DNA of 64,000 bases, taken from assembly GCA_963764365.1 (NCBI GenBank), contig CAVXSI010000019.1:5604-69603 (forward strand). The letters run 5' to 3'. Below the pieces are notes generated by a model. The model did no database searches, was not told the origin of the DNA, and saw only the letters and a program-made list of their open reading frames with translations. This stretch comes from VRUE01 sp963764365 (GTDB taxonomy: Bacteria; Actinomycetota; Thermoleophilia; Solirubrobacterales; 70-9). The stretch's first letter is position 1; each line of letters starts with the position of its first letter. A program made the translations under genes and the position numbers. Shown piece by piece: positions 46,349 to 55,544 of the stretch.

Positions 46349-47784
46349 CGGCACCGCGCCCAGGCTCGTCCTCCCGGTCCTCGGCACCGCGGCGGTTGCC
46401 TGGGCGCTCGGCCAGACGACCCTGATCCCCGCCTTTCCGGCGCTGATGCGGGAACTGGAATGCGGGCCCAGCGAAGTCGCATGGACGATGACCGGATACC
46501 TGATCCCGGCGGCGGTGCTGACGCCGACACTGGGCAGGCTCGGCGACCTGCTCGGGCGCCGCCGGGTGCTCTTCTGGACGCTGCTGGTGTTCACGATCGG
46601 CTGCCTGGTCTCGGCGATCGGCACCTCGCTGGAGATCGTCGTGCTCGGCCGCGTGCTGCAGGGCGTCGGCGGCGGCATCTTCCCGCTCTCCTTCGGGATC
46701 ATCCGCGAATCGCTGCCAGCCGACCGCGTCGGGCGCGGCATCGGGCTGATCTCCGCGCTGGTCGGCGCCGGCGGCGGCATCGGCTTGCTGCTGGGCGGGC
46801 CTGATCGTCGACCACGGCTCCTACCACTGGATCTTCTGGAGCGGCGCCGCGATCTCGGCGATCTCCTGCCTCGCCGTGCTGGCGGTGATCCCGGAATCCG
46901 GCGACCGGGCGGAGGGCTCGGTCGACATCCGCGGCGCCGTCCTGCTCGGCATCGGCCTGGCGGTGCCGCTATTCGGCATCTCCCGCGCCAACATCTGGGG
47001 CTGGACGGACCCCCGGGTCCTCGGCACGATCGCCGCCGGGCTCGCGATCCTCGCGGTCTGGGTGCGGGTGCAGCTGCGGACCAGGCATCCGCTCGCCGAC
47101 ATCCCGGCGCTGACGGCCCGGCCGGTGCTGACCACGAACATCTCCACCCTGCTCGTCGGGTTCGGCGTCTTCGGCTCCTTCATCCTCACTCCGCAGCTCG
47201 CCCAGGCACCGGTTTCCTCCGGCTACGGGCTGGGCATGACCGCCACCGAGGCGGGCCTGGTCATGGTTCCGGGGGCGATCGCCATGCTCTTCCTCGGCCC
47301 GGTCGCCGGGGCGATGGGAAGCCGCCTGGGCAGCAAGACCCCGCTCGTCCTCGGCGCGGCGATCGCCGCCGCCGGACTCGTCCTGCTCGCCTTCGTCCAC
47401 CGCAGCGCGCTGGATCTCGTCCTCTTCGCGGCGATGCTCTACGCCGGCGTCGGGTTCTGCTTCGCGGCGATGCCGAACCTGATCGTCGAAGCGGTGCCCT
47501 CCTCCCAGACAGGGGAGATGACCGGTTTCAACGCTCTCGTGAGGACCACCGGATCCTCGCTCGGGACCCAGGTCTGCTCGGCGATCCTGGCCGGCAGCGC
47601 CCTCGCCAGCGTACCCACGGAGAGCGCCTACGAGCTGGCCTTCCTCGTCTCCGCCGGGGCGGCCCTGGCGGCGGTGCTCGTCGGTCTCACGATCCCGCCG
47701 AGCCGGCGCCACTACCACCCGGGCGTGGCTGAGGAGATCGGCGCCGCGGGGCCGGTCGCGGAGCCGGCCTACGTGCGCCAGTAG
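46341..47784 (+). CDS. MFS transporter, DHA2/EmrB-like, one frame break
   Basis: About 480 residues with roughly fourteen hydrophobic segments. The A-motif between helices 2 and 3 is GRLGDLLGRRRVL, and the C-motif region is GLISALVGAGGGIGLLLGG. A +1 break near 46798 precedes IVDHGSYHWIFW, typical of drug-exporter families, and later IPALTARPVLTTNIS and FNALVRTTGSSLGTQV. Proton-coupled export of hydrophobic acids or toxic intermediates, or uptake of substrate, are both possible. Coupled to the thiolase gene. Confidence 0.83.
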
Positions 47785-47787
47785 GCG

Positions 47788-47803
47788 CTGGAAAGCTCCA
47801 CAT
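47788..47803. promoter_or_regulatory. Operator-like inverted repeat upstream of bioB (site 9)
   Basis: CTGGAAAGCTCCACAT, two deviations from the consensus. TTTCAT starts at 47845, 49.5 bases from the centre; transcription from it would begin at about the GTG of bioB, so the mRNA may be leaderless. Links biotin synthesis to the shared pattern. Confidence 0.4.
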
Positions 47804-47858
47804 CGGTTCGCTCCCCGGCGCTTGCCGCGGCCCGGCGGGCGCGGTTTCATCCAGCGCA

Positions 47859-49007
47859 GTGACACCGACCCACGCCCCCGGCGCTTCCCTGATCACCCCC
47901 GAAGAAGCCCTCGCCTACGGCGAGCTCACCGACCACTCCGAGATCGAAGCTCTCGTCGAACGCGCCTGGGAGGTGCGGGTCGAGAACTTCGGCGACTCGA
48001 CCGACATGTGCTCGCTGGTCAACGCCAAGTCCGGCGGCTGCGCGGAGGACTGCGGCTTCTGCGCCCAGTCGCGCTACGCCGAGGCCGACACGCCGATGCA
48101 CGCGATGATGGAGCCCGAGCAGATCCTCGAGCACGCCAAGGCCGCCGAGGCGGCCGGCGCCCACCGCTTCTGCATGGTCACCCAGGGGCAGGGGCTCTCC
48201 AAACGCGACTTCCAGAAGATCCTCGAAGGGGCCGAGCTGGTCTCCGAGCGCACCAACCTGAAGCGCTGCATCTCGATCGGCCACATGTCGGCCGAGCGGG
48301 CGAAGAAGCTGAAGGAGGCGGGCGTCCAGCGCGTCCACCACAACGTCGAGTCGGCCCGCTCCTACTACCCCGAGGTCTCGACCACGGTCCGCTACGAGGG
48401 CCGGCTGCGGACGATCGCGGCGGTCAAGGAGGCCGGCCTTGAGACCTGCGTCGGCGGCATCCTCAACCTCGGCGAGTCCAAGCGCCAGCGGGTGGAGATG
48501 GCCTTCGAGCTATCGGAGATCAACCCGACCTCGGTGCCGATCAACCTGCTGATACCCAAGCAGGGGACGAAGTTCGGTGAGCGCACGACGATGGACCCGT
48601 GGGAGGTGGTGCAGTGGATCGCGATCTTCCGCCTGGTCATCCCCGGCGCCCTCTTCCGCCTCTGCGGCGGCCGCGTCGAGAACCTCGGCTCGCTGCACAA
48701 GCTCGCGGTGAAGGCGGGGCTCAACGGGGTGATGATGGGCAACTTCCTGACCACGCTCGGGGCCGAGCCGGCCGAGGACCGTGAGATGTTCGAGGAGCTC
48801 GGCCTCAACGTCGCCCGCCAGCCCGACAACGGCGCCAACCCCCGCCCCGACAACCGCTCCGGCTACCTGGAGGGCGAGAGCCCGGCGACGCCGATGGACG
48901 AGCTGATCGACCACCGCGACGAAGCGAGCTTCTGGGACCCCTCCACGCAGCTGCGCGTGGTCAAGAAGAGCGGCAAGACGCCTCCGCGACCGCGTGTGAG
49001 GGCCTGA
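47859..49007 (+). CDS. bioB: Biotin synthase BioB
   Basis: 382 residues, intact, GTG 47859. Radical-SAM enzyme inserting sulfur into dethiobiotin. The cluster-binding cysteines are in KSGGCAEDCGFCAQS (CxxxCxxC). The later Cys of the 2Fe-2S cluster falls in HRFCMVTQG and KRCISIGH, and Arg in LFRLCGGR. YHNVESARSYYPEV-like HHNVESARSYYPEV is diagnostic. A C-terminal tail of about 45 residues extends past the usual end. bioF follows after 12 bases. Confidence 0.95.
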   Translation: MTPTHAPGASLITPEEALAYGELTDHSEIEALVERAWEVRVENFGDSTDMCSLVNAKSGGCAEDCGFCAQSRYAEADTPMHAMMEPEQILEHAKAAEAAGAHRFCMVTQGQGLSKRDFQKILEGAELVSERTNLKRCISIGHMSAERAKKLKEAGVQRVHHNVESARSYYPEVSTTVRYEGRLRTIAAVKEAGLETCVGGILNLGESKRQRVEMAFELSEINPTSVPINLLIPKQGTKFGERTTMDPWEVVQWIAIFRLVIPGALFRLCGGRVENLGSLHKLAVKAGLNGVMMGNFLTTLGAEPAEDREMFEELGLNVARQPDNGANPRPDNRSGYLEGESPATPMDELIDHRDEASFWDPSTQLRVVKKSGKTPPRPRVRA

Positions 49008-49019
49008 GGGGTACCGACG

Positions 49020-50248
49020 GTGCTCGACCTCGAGCGTGAGCTGACGCGGCTCAGGCGAGAGGGTCTGCTCCGCCGCACGCGCGAGATCACGAGCTCGCAG
49101 GGCCCTTCGGTCGGCGTCGACGGCCAGCGGGCCGTGCTGCTCTGCTCGAACAACTACCTCGGCCTCGCCGACCACCCGCGCGTGCGCGAGGCCGCCGCCG
49201 CGGCGATCGGCCGCTGGGGGGTCGGCGCCGGCGCCTCGCGCCTGATCTCCGGCACGATGGAGCCGCACCGGGAGCTGGAGGAGGCGCTGGCCGACTTCAT
49301 GGGTACCGACAGCGCCCTGCTCTTCGGCTCGGGCTACCTGGCGAACACGGGCGTCGTCGCGGCTCTCGGATCCGACCCCGGCGGGACGGTCCTCTCCGAC
49401 GCGCGCAACCACGCCAGCATCGTCGACGCCTGCCGCCAGGCGAAGGCCCGGACCCGGGTCTACCGGCACCGCGACCTGGACCACCTCGAGTGGCTGCTGC
49501 GCGACTCGCCCGCCGGGCCGCGGCTGATCGTCTCCGACACGATCTTCTCGATGGACGGCGACGTCGCGCCGCTGCCCGAGCTGGTCGAGCTGGCGCGCCG
49601 CCACGGCGCCCGCCTGGTCGTCGACGAGGCGCACGCGGTCGGCGCCTACGGGCCGGCCGGCCGCGGGGTCGCCGCCGCCGCCGGCCTGGAGGGCGAGATC
49701 GACGTCGATCGTCGGCACCCTCGGCAAGGCGCTCGGCTCCTACGGCGCCTACGTCGCCTGCAGCGCGCGGATGTCGCCAGTACCTCGTCAACTGCGCCCG
49801 CACCTTCATCTTCTCCACGGCGCCACCGCCGGCGCTGGCGGCGGCGGCGCGCGAGGCGCTGGCGCTGCTGCGGGAGCGACCGCAGCTGCCGCGGCTGCTG
49901 CAGTCCAACAGCGACGTGCTGCGCCGCTCGCTGCGCGAGCATGGCTTCGACACCGGCGAATCGGAGACCCACATCATCCCGCTCCTCTTCGGCGAGCCCG
50001 GCACCGCGACGGCGGTCTCCGAGGGGGCGCTGGCCAACGGCGTCCTGGTGCCGGCGATCAGGCCGCCGACGGTGCCGTCGGGGACCTCGCGCCTGCGCCT
50101 GGTGCCGATGTCGGCGCACTCGCCGCGGCAGCTGACGAAGGCGGCGGCGAAGCTCGCGCGGGCGACCGCGGAAGCAGGTTTGGAGATCGGCACATCCCCT
50201 TTCCCGCCTCCTCTGGAGCGGCCGGAAAGGGCTGATAGCGTCGCCTGA
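49020..50248 (+). CDS. bioF: 8-amino-7-oxononanoate synthase BioF, two frame breaks
   Basis: PLP enzyme condensing pimeloyl-thioester with alanine. Blocks: LLCSNNYLGLADHPRV, GVGAGASRLISGT, LLFGSGYLAN, DARNHASIVDACR, DTIFSMDGDVAPL, VVDEAHAVGAYG. After a +1 break near 49706 the PLP-lysine motif VGTLGKALGSYGAYVAC appears, and after another near 49773 YLVNCARTFIFSTAPPP. GTG start at 49020. Together with bioB, and bioA at the window's right edge, it indicates a functioning biotin pathway. A 2-amino-3-ketobutyrate ligase is the main alternative but the bioB neighbour decides. Confidence 0.9.
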
Positions 50249-50281
50249 CCGGTCGCCCGATCGGTATGACTGGAGGAATGG

Positions 50282-51035
50282 ATGAACATCGATGAGACGA
50301 CCGCCCTCGTGGCCGGCGGCGCTTCCGGCCTGGGGCGCGCCACCGCCGAGGCGCTGAAGAGCAAGGGCGCGAAGGTGATGGTCCTCGACCTGCCCGCGGC
50401 CGAGGACAGCGTGCCCGCCAGACAGCGGCCTCGCCTTCTGCGCCGCCGACGTCCGCGACGGCGAGCAGGTCGCCGCCGCCGTCGACGCCGCCGCCGAGCT
50501 CGGGGAGCTGCGCATCTGCGTCAACTGCGCCGGCATCGGCTCGCCCGGCCGGATCGCCCGCAGGGGCGTGCCGATGGAGCTGGAGACGTTCCGCAACGTG
50601 ATCGAGGTCAACCTGATCGGGACCTTCAACGTGGCCCGGCTCGCGGCGGCGAGGATGCAGGGCAACGACCCGGTCGACGACGAGCGCGGCGTGATCGTCA
50701 ACACCGCCTCCATCGCCGCCTTCGAGGGTCAGATCGGCCAGGTCCCCTACTCCGCGTCCAAGGGCGGGATCGTCGGCATGAACCTGCCGATCGCCCGGGA
50801 CCTCTCCGATTCGCTGATCCGCTGCGCGACGATCGCCCCGGGGATCTTCGACACCCCGCTGCTGGGCAAGCTGCCCGAGGACGTCCGCGCCTCGCTCGGC
50901 CGCTCGGTGCCGCACCCGGCGCGGCTCGGCCTGCCCTCCGAGTACGCCGACCTGGTCGTCCACATCATCGAGAACCAGATGCTCAACGGCGAGGTGATCC
51001 GCCTCGACGGGGCGCTGCGGATGGCGCCCCGCTGA
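50282..51035 (+). CDS. SDR, 17beta-HSD10-like 3-hydroxyacyl-CoA dehydrogenase (type II), one frame break
   Basis: About 250 residues, ATG 50282 after GGAGG. Cofactor motif AGGASGLGRAT; after a +1 break near 50420 it continues LAFCAADVRDGEQV. Catalytic Ser in NTASIAAFEG and Tyr-Lys in YSASKGGIVGM. The end, DTPLLGKLPEDVRASLG and HIIENQMLNGEVIRLDGA, is highly characteristic of type II 3-hydroxyacyl-CoA dehydrogenases (HSD10), which oxidise 2-methyl-3-hydroxyacyl-CoA and steroids. Confidence 0.88.
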
Positions 51036-51061
51036 GCGGCCCCGAAAGACGAGGAGGAGAC

Positions 51062-52071
51062 ATGTTCAAGACCCGCTTCACCGAGATGTTCGGCGTCGAG
51101 CACCCGATCACCCAGGGCGGGATGCAGTGGGTCGGCCGGGCCGAACTGGTCGCCGCCGTCGCCAACAGCGGCTGCCTCGGGTTCGTCACCGCGCTGACCC
51201 AGCCGACGCCGGAGGACCTGAGCAAGGAGATCGCCCGCACCAGGGAGATGACCGACAAGCCGTTCGGCGTCAACCTCACGATCCTCCCCTCGATCAATCC
51301 CCCTCCCTACGAGGAGTACCGGCAGGCGATCATCGAGTCCGGCGTCACCGTGGTCGAGACCGCCGGCTTCAACCCGCGCGACCACGTCCCCGACTTCCAC
51401 GCCGCCGGGGTGAAGATCCTGCACAAGGCGACCACCGTCCGGCACGCGCTGTCGGCGCAGAAGGTCGGGGTTGACGCGATCTCGATCGACGGCTTCGAGT
51501 GCGCCGGCCACCCCGGCGAGGAGGACATCGGCGGCCTCGTCCTGATCCCCGCGGCGGCCGACGCGCTGGACATCCCGGTGATCGCCTCCGGCGGGTTCGG
51601 CGACGGCCGCGGGCTGGCCGCCGCGCTCGCCCTCGGCGCCGACGGGATCAACATGGGGACGCGCTTCCTCTGCACGGTCGAGTCGCCGATCGACGACGCC
51701 GTCAAGCAGCGGATCGTCGAGCAGGACGAGAACGGCACCGACCTGATCTTCCGCACCCTCGGCAACACTGCCCGGGTCGCCGCCAACGCGATCAGCGCCC
51801 AGGTGCGCGAGATCGAAGCCCGCGGCGACGCGAGTTCGAGGACGTGCGCGAGCTCGTCGCCGGCGCCCGCGGCCGCCTCGTCTACGAGACCGGCGACCTC
51901 GACGCCGGCATCTGGAGCGCCGGCATCGTCCAGGGCCTGATCCACGACGTGCCGAGCGTCGCGGAACTGATCGATCGCATCCTCGCCGAAGCCGAGTCGG
52001 TGGTCAGCGACCGCCTGGCGGGAATGCTGCCGGCTAGCGGCCGGACCAGCTCGGCGCGCGCTTCTCGATGA
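51062..52071 (+). CDS. Nitronate monooxygenase / 2-nitropropane dioxygenase family flavoprotein, one frame break
   Basis: About 335 residues, ATG 51062 with GAGGAG upstream. FMN-binding TIM barrel: HPITQGGMQWVGRAELVAA, FGVNLTILP, AISIDGFECAGHPGE (with the catalytic His region), PVIASGGFGDGRGLAAAL and MGTRFLCT. Near 51832 a base appears to be missing (a -1 break), after which FEDVRELVAGARGR continues to 52071. It thus overlaps the converging crotonase by 38 bases; a slightly earlier end at the TAG 52035-52037 is possible. Oxidises nitronates, or reduces enoyl compounds in some members. Confidence 0.83.
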
Positions 52072-52828
52072 AGGCGTTGACGCCCTCCTGCATGTCGGCG
52101 GAGGACATCACGACTTCGTTGGCGGCCCGGGTCCGTTTCCAGGCCTCCTCGTCGTCGGTGGCGGCCGTGCAGTCGAGGACGACCCGGCGCGACTCGCGGA
52201 CGGCCAGCGGCGCGTTGGCGACGATCCGCTCGGCCAGGGACCGGGCCGAGGCGAGCGCCTCGCCGCCGGGGCAGAGGTCGTTGACGAAGCCGAGGTCGTA
52301 GGCGCGCGAGGCCGGCAGCGGGTCGCCGGTCAGGGCGCACTCCATCGCCACGTTGAGCGGCAGCTTGCGGCCGAGGCGGAAGAGGCCGCCGGCGGCGGCG
52401 ACGATTCCGCGCTTGACCTCGGGGATGCCGAAGCGGGCGTCCTCGGCGGCGACCAGCAGGTCGCAGGCGAGGACGATCTCGGTTCCCCCGGCCAGGGCGG
52501 CGCCCTCGACGGCGGCGATCAGGGGCTTGCTCCGCTCGCGGCGGACGAGGCCGGCGAAGCCGCCGCGCTCGGTCGACAGCTCGGCGCTGCGCCCTTCGCC
52601 GATCGCCTTCAGGTCGGCGCCCGCGCAGAAGACCGGCGGCGTCCCGGTGAGGATCGCGACCCAGACCGCGTCGTCGGCCTCGACGTTGTCGATCGCCGCC
52701 TCGATCCCGGCCGCGACCTCGGGGCTGACGGAGTTGCGCGCCTCGGCGCGGTCGATCGTGATCACGGCGCAGTTGCCGTCGACTTCGTAGCGGATGCACG
52801 GTCCGGTGTCCTTGGCTGGGTTTGGCAT
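52034..52828 (-). CDS. Enoyl-CoA hydratase with both catalytic glutamates
   Basis: 264 residues, intact, ATG 52828. Oxyanion motif FCAGADL; Glu144-equivalent in LAGGTEIVLACDLLVA; Glu164-equivalent in FGIPEVKRGIVAAAGG. C-terminus FIEKRAPSWSGR. A classical hydratase by residues. Divergent from the PRISE-like gene, with an operator-like repeat in the 152-base gap. Confidence 0.9.
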   Translation of the reverse strand: MPNPAKDTGPCIRYEVDGNCAVITIDRAEARNSVSPEVAAGIEAAIDNVEADDAVWVAILTGTPPVFCAGADLKAIGEGRSAELSTERGGFAGLVRRERSKPLIAAVEGAALAGGTEIVLACDLLVAAEDARFGIPEVKRGIVAAAGGLFRLGRKLPLNVAMECALTGDPLPASRAYDLGFVNDLCPGGEALASARSLAERIVANAPLAVRESRRVVLDCTAATDDEEAWKRTRAANEVVMSSADMQEGVNAFIEKRAPSWSGR

Positions 52829-52884
52829 GGCCGGCAGTATCGGTCGCGGCGCGGCCCGCCGGCGCCCGGGTGCGCGTGCCTGGC

Positions 52885-52900
52885 TTGTGGAATCGGCCAA
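52885..52900. promoter_or_regulatory. Operator-like inverted repeat (site 10)
   Basis: TTGTGGAATCGGCCAA, one deviation from the consensus (position 11). Located in the divergent gap between the hydratase and the PRISE-like SDR. The hexamer at the expected distance (CACGCT, 52942) is poor. Confidence 0.4.
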
Positions 52901-52980
52901 ACGCCGCCGGCTCCCGCGGGACGCGCCGGCCGGCGAGCCGGCACGCTGGCGGCAGGTCATCCCGAGCCGGAGGAGGAGAG

Positions 52981-54083
52981 ATGGGGAAGGTCGTTGTGGT
53001 CGGTGCCAGCGGTGTCGTGGGCGCGGCGGTCGCGGAGCGGTTCCTCGCCGACGACGAGCGCGAGGTGATCGCCGTCTCGCGGCGCGAGCCCGAAATCCAG
53101 GCCGACCGGCCGTTCCGCCACATATCCGTCGACCTGCGGTCGGCCGAGGACGCGCGGCGGGCGCTGGGGGAGCTCGAGGACGTCGAGGACGTGGTCTACG
53201 CCGCCCTGTTCGAGAAACCGGGCGTGATGGAGGGCTGGACCGAAACCGACCAGATGCAGACCAACCTGGAGATGCTGCAGAACGTGCTCGAGCCGGTGCT
53301 CGAGTCGAGCCCCGGGCTGAGCCACGTCAGCCTCCTGCAGGGAACCAAGGCCTACGGCGTCCACCTGCACCCGATCCGCATCCCCGCCCGCGAGCGGCTG
53401 CCCCGCGACCCGCACGAGAACTTCTACTGGCTGCAGGAAGACTACCTGCGCGAGGCGGCCTCCCGGCACGGCTTCGCCTGGACCGTGTTCCGGCCGATGC
53501 TGATCGTCGGCGCCACCCTCAACGCGCCGATGAACATGATCCCGGTGATCGGCGCCTACGCCGCGATCTGCCGCGAGGAGGGGCTGCCGTTCGCCTTCCC
53601 CGGCGGCGGCCACTGGGTCTTCCAGGCGGCCGACTCGCGGATCGTCGCCGGCGCCATCCACTGGGCCTCGACCGCCGAGAACGCCCGCAACGAGGTCTTC
53701 AACGTGACCAACGGCGAGGTCTGCGAGTGGCACGACATGTGGCCGGCGATCGCCGACGCCGTCGGGCTCGAGCCGGCCCCCGACAAGCCGATGAAACTGT
53801 CGGAGTTCCTGCCCCAGCACGCCGACACCTGGGACCGGATCGTCGCCGAGCACGGGTTGCGCGAGAACAGCCTCGCCGAGGTGCTCGGCGAGTCCCACCA
53901 CTACTCGGACTTCATCTTCGCCTACGGGGTGGAGGACCCGCCGCCGGCGCTGGAGTCCGACGTCAAGCTCCGCGCCGCCGGTTCACCGAGGTGATGGACA
54001 CCGAGGAGATGATCCGCCACTGGCTCGAGGTCCTGGTCGAGCGCAAGGTGATGCCGCCGGCCGGCGCCGCGGGGGCGCGGTAG
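52981..54083 (+). CDS. Progesterone 5beta-reductase/iridoid synthase-like SDR (PRISE type), one frame break
   Basis: About 367 residues, ATG 52981 after GGAGGAGAG. An extended SDR with NAD(P) motif VVGASGVVGAAVAERF, then the atypical active-site pair: Lys in LLQGTKAYGVH and Tyr in ENFYWLQEDYL, the PRISE signature replacing the normal YxxxK. WTVFRPMLIVG and FNVTNGEVCEW are also typical. One base seems lost near 53975 (-1), after which FTEVMDTEEMIRHWLEVL ends the protein. PRISE enzymes reduce activated C=C bonds of enones, for example in steroids and monoterpenes. Confidence 0.82.
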
Positions 54084-54085
54084 CG

Positions 54086-54637
54086 GTGGCGCGGATCTCC
54101 TACGTCGACCCGGCGAGCGCTCCCGAGCAGGTCCGCATCCGCGCTGGAGCGGACGCCGCCGCTCAACGTCTTCCGCCTCACCGCCCACGCCAGCTCGGTC
54201 TTCCGGCCGTTCCTGCGCTACGGCGGCGCTCTGCTCTCCGATCTGGAGCTCGACCCGGTCCTGCGCGAGCTCGCGATCCTCCGCGTCGCGGTGCTGGCCG
54301 GCGCCGAGTACGAGCGGGTCCAGCACGAGCCGATCGCCGCCGGGGTCGGCGCCGGTCCCGAGCAGATCGCCCGCGCCACCCGACCCGGCGAGCCCGGCGA
54401 GGGGGTCGAGGGGCTGGTGCTGGCGCTGGTCGAGGAGACGGCGCGGGACGGTCGCGGCTCGGCGGCGACGACCGACGCCCTGTCGCGGCGCTCGGCGAGC
54501 GCCAGCTGGTGGAGCTGCTGCTGGTGATCGGCCAGTACCGCGGCCTCGCGGTGCTGATGAACACGGTCGAGATCGACCTCGACGAAGAGGCCGGGATGGC
54601 CGTCCTGCGGAGCGCCTCGGGACGGCGCCGGTCGTGA
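54086..54637 (+). CDS. Carboxymuconolactone decarboxylase-like (AhpD fold) protein, frame breaks
   Basis: About 183 residues from GTG 54086. After a +1 break near 54143: LNVFRLTAHASSVFRPFLRYG, then ELAILRVAVLAGAEYERVQHE, the family's core helix pair. A second break lies between 54440 and 54500, followed by LGERQLVELLLVIGQYRGLAVLMNT. The AhpD-type CxxC is absent; His in the VQHE segment is kept. Members are small helical proteins with decarboxylase-like or unknown activity, common in degradation clusters. The stop overlaps the GTG of the next SDR. Confidence 0.72.
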   Translation: MARISYVDPASAPEQVRIRAGADAAAQRLPPHRPRQLGLPAVPALRRRSALRSGARPGPARARDPPRRGAGRRRVRAGPARADRRRGRRRSRADRPRHPTRRARRGGRGAGAGAGRGDGAGRSRLGGDDRRPVAALGERQLVELLLVIGQYRGLAVLMNTVEIDLDEEAGMAVLRSASGRRRS

Positions 54638-55416
54638 GCGAGCTGGAGGGCCGGCGCGTCCTCGTGATCGGCGGCGGCCGCCAGCGCTACGGCGAGGACG
54701 AACCCGCCGGAGGGGATCGGCAAAGCGACCTGCGTGCTGGCCGCTCGCGAGGGCGCCCGGGTGGCGGTGGTCGACCGCGACCTCGCCGCCGCCGAGGAGA
54801 GCGCCGCCGACGCCCGCGCCGCCGGCGGCGAGGCCTGGGCGATCGCCGGCGACGCGACCGACGAGGACGCGGTCGAGGCCTTCTTCGCCGCCGCCGAGGA
54901 AGCGATGGGCGGTCTCGACGGGGTCGTGGTCAATGTCGGGATCGGCGGCGGCGAGGGCTTCGAGGGCACCAGCACGCGGGCCTGGGACATCGTCATGCGG
55001 GTCAACGCGCGCTCCCATTTCCTCGGCTGCAAGGCGGCGCTGGCGCGGCTCGGCGACGGCGGCTCGATCGTCCTCGTCTCCTCCGTCGCCGCGACCTACG
55101 TCGCCGGCACCAGGATGCCCGCCTACACGGCCTCGAAGGCGGCGCTGATGGGCCTGGTCCGTCACGCGGCGAAGGAGGGCGCCGCGCGCGGCGTACGCGC
55201 CAACGTGGTCTCCCCGGGCTGATCGACACCCCGCTGGGCCGCTCCGCCTCGCGGGCGGACTCCAACCGCGAGGCGGTCGGGATCCCGCTCGGCCGGCAGG
55301 GCACGGCCTGGGAGGTGGCGGAGGCGATCGCCTTCATGCTCTCGCCGCGCTCCTCGTACGTCACCGCGCAGGAGCTGCTCGTGGACGGCGGCCTGAGCGG
55401 CGTCGGGGCTTTGTAG
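54634..55416 (+). CDS. Short-chain dehydrogenase/reductase (SDR), two frame breaks
   Basis: About 260 residues from GTG 54634. The glycine motif is split: VLVIGGG before, and GIGKATCVLAAREGARVAV after a +1 break near 54713. An extra RQRYGEDEPAGG-type insertion lies inside the cofactor loop. Catalytic Ser in VLVSSVAATYV and Tyr-Lys in YTASKAALMGLV. A missing C near 55220 creates a false TGA within SPGLIDTPLG (-1 break). The end EELLVDGGLSGVGAL-like QELLVDGGLSG is normal. Confidence 0.8.
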   Translation: MSELEGRRVLVIGGGRQRYGEDEPAGGDRQSDLRAGRSRGRPGGGGRPRPRRRRGERRRRPRRRRRGLGDRRRRDRRGRGRGLLRRRRGSDGRSRRGRGQCRDRRRRGLRGHQHAGLGHRHAGQRALPFPRLQGGAGAARRRRLDRPRLLRRRDLRRRHQDARLHGLEGGADGPGPSRGEGGRRARRTRQRGLPGLIDTPLGRSASRADSNREAVGIPLGRQGTAWEVAEAIAFMLSPRSSYVTAQELLVDGGLSGVGAL

Positions 55417-55426
55417 ATAGGGCCAA
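55411..55426. promoter_or_regulatory. Operator-like inverted repeat (site 11)
   Basis: TTGTAGATAGGGCCAA, one deviation. Arms extend to GCTTTG/CAAAGC over 55408-55429. It overlaps the stop codon of the SDR. TAGAAC starts at 55469, 50.5 bases from the centre, in the 128-base gap before the synthetase. A GC-rich hairpin (55429-55455) lies between the two. Confidence 0.45.
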
Positions 55427-55544
55427 AGCGCGCCCGCCGCGCGCTTGCGGGCGCGGCGGCGCCAGCGCTAGAACAGGGGCGGTGCCACGGCCGCGTGGCG
55501 CGGCGCCTTGTCGGGGACCGGAACGAAGGGAAGAGGAAGATCTC

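Noticed and set aside
55429..55455. GC-rich hairpin (CGCGCCCGC/GCGGGCGCG) as a terminator
   Set aside because: No T-tract follows and it lies between the operator-like repeat and the presumed -10 of the synthetase gene; probably compositional.
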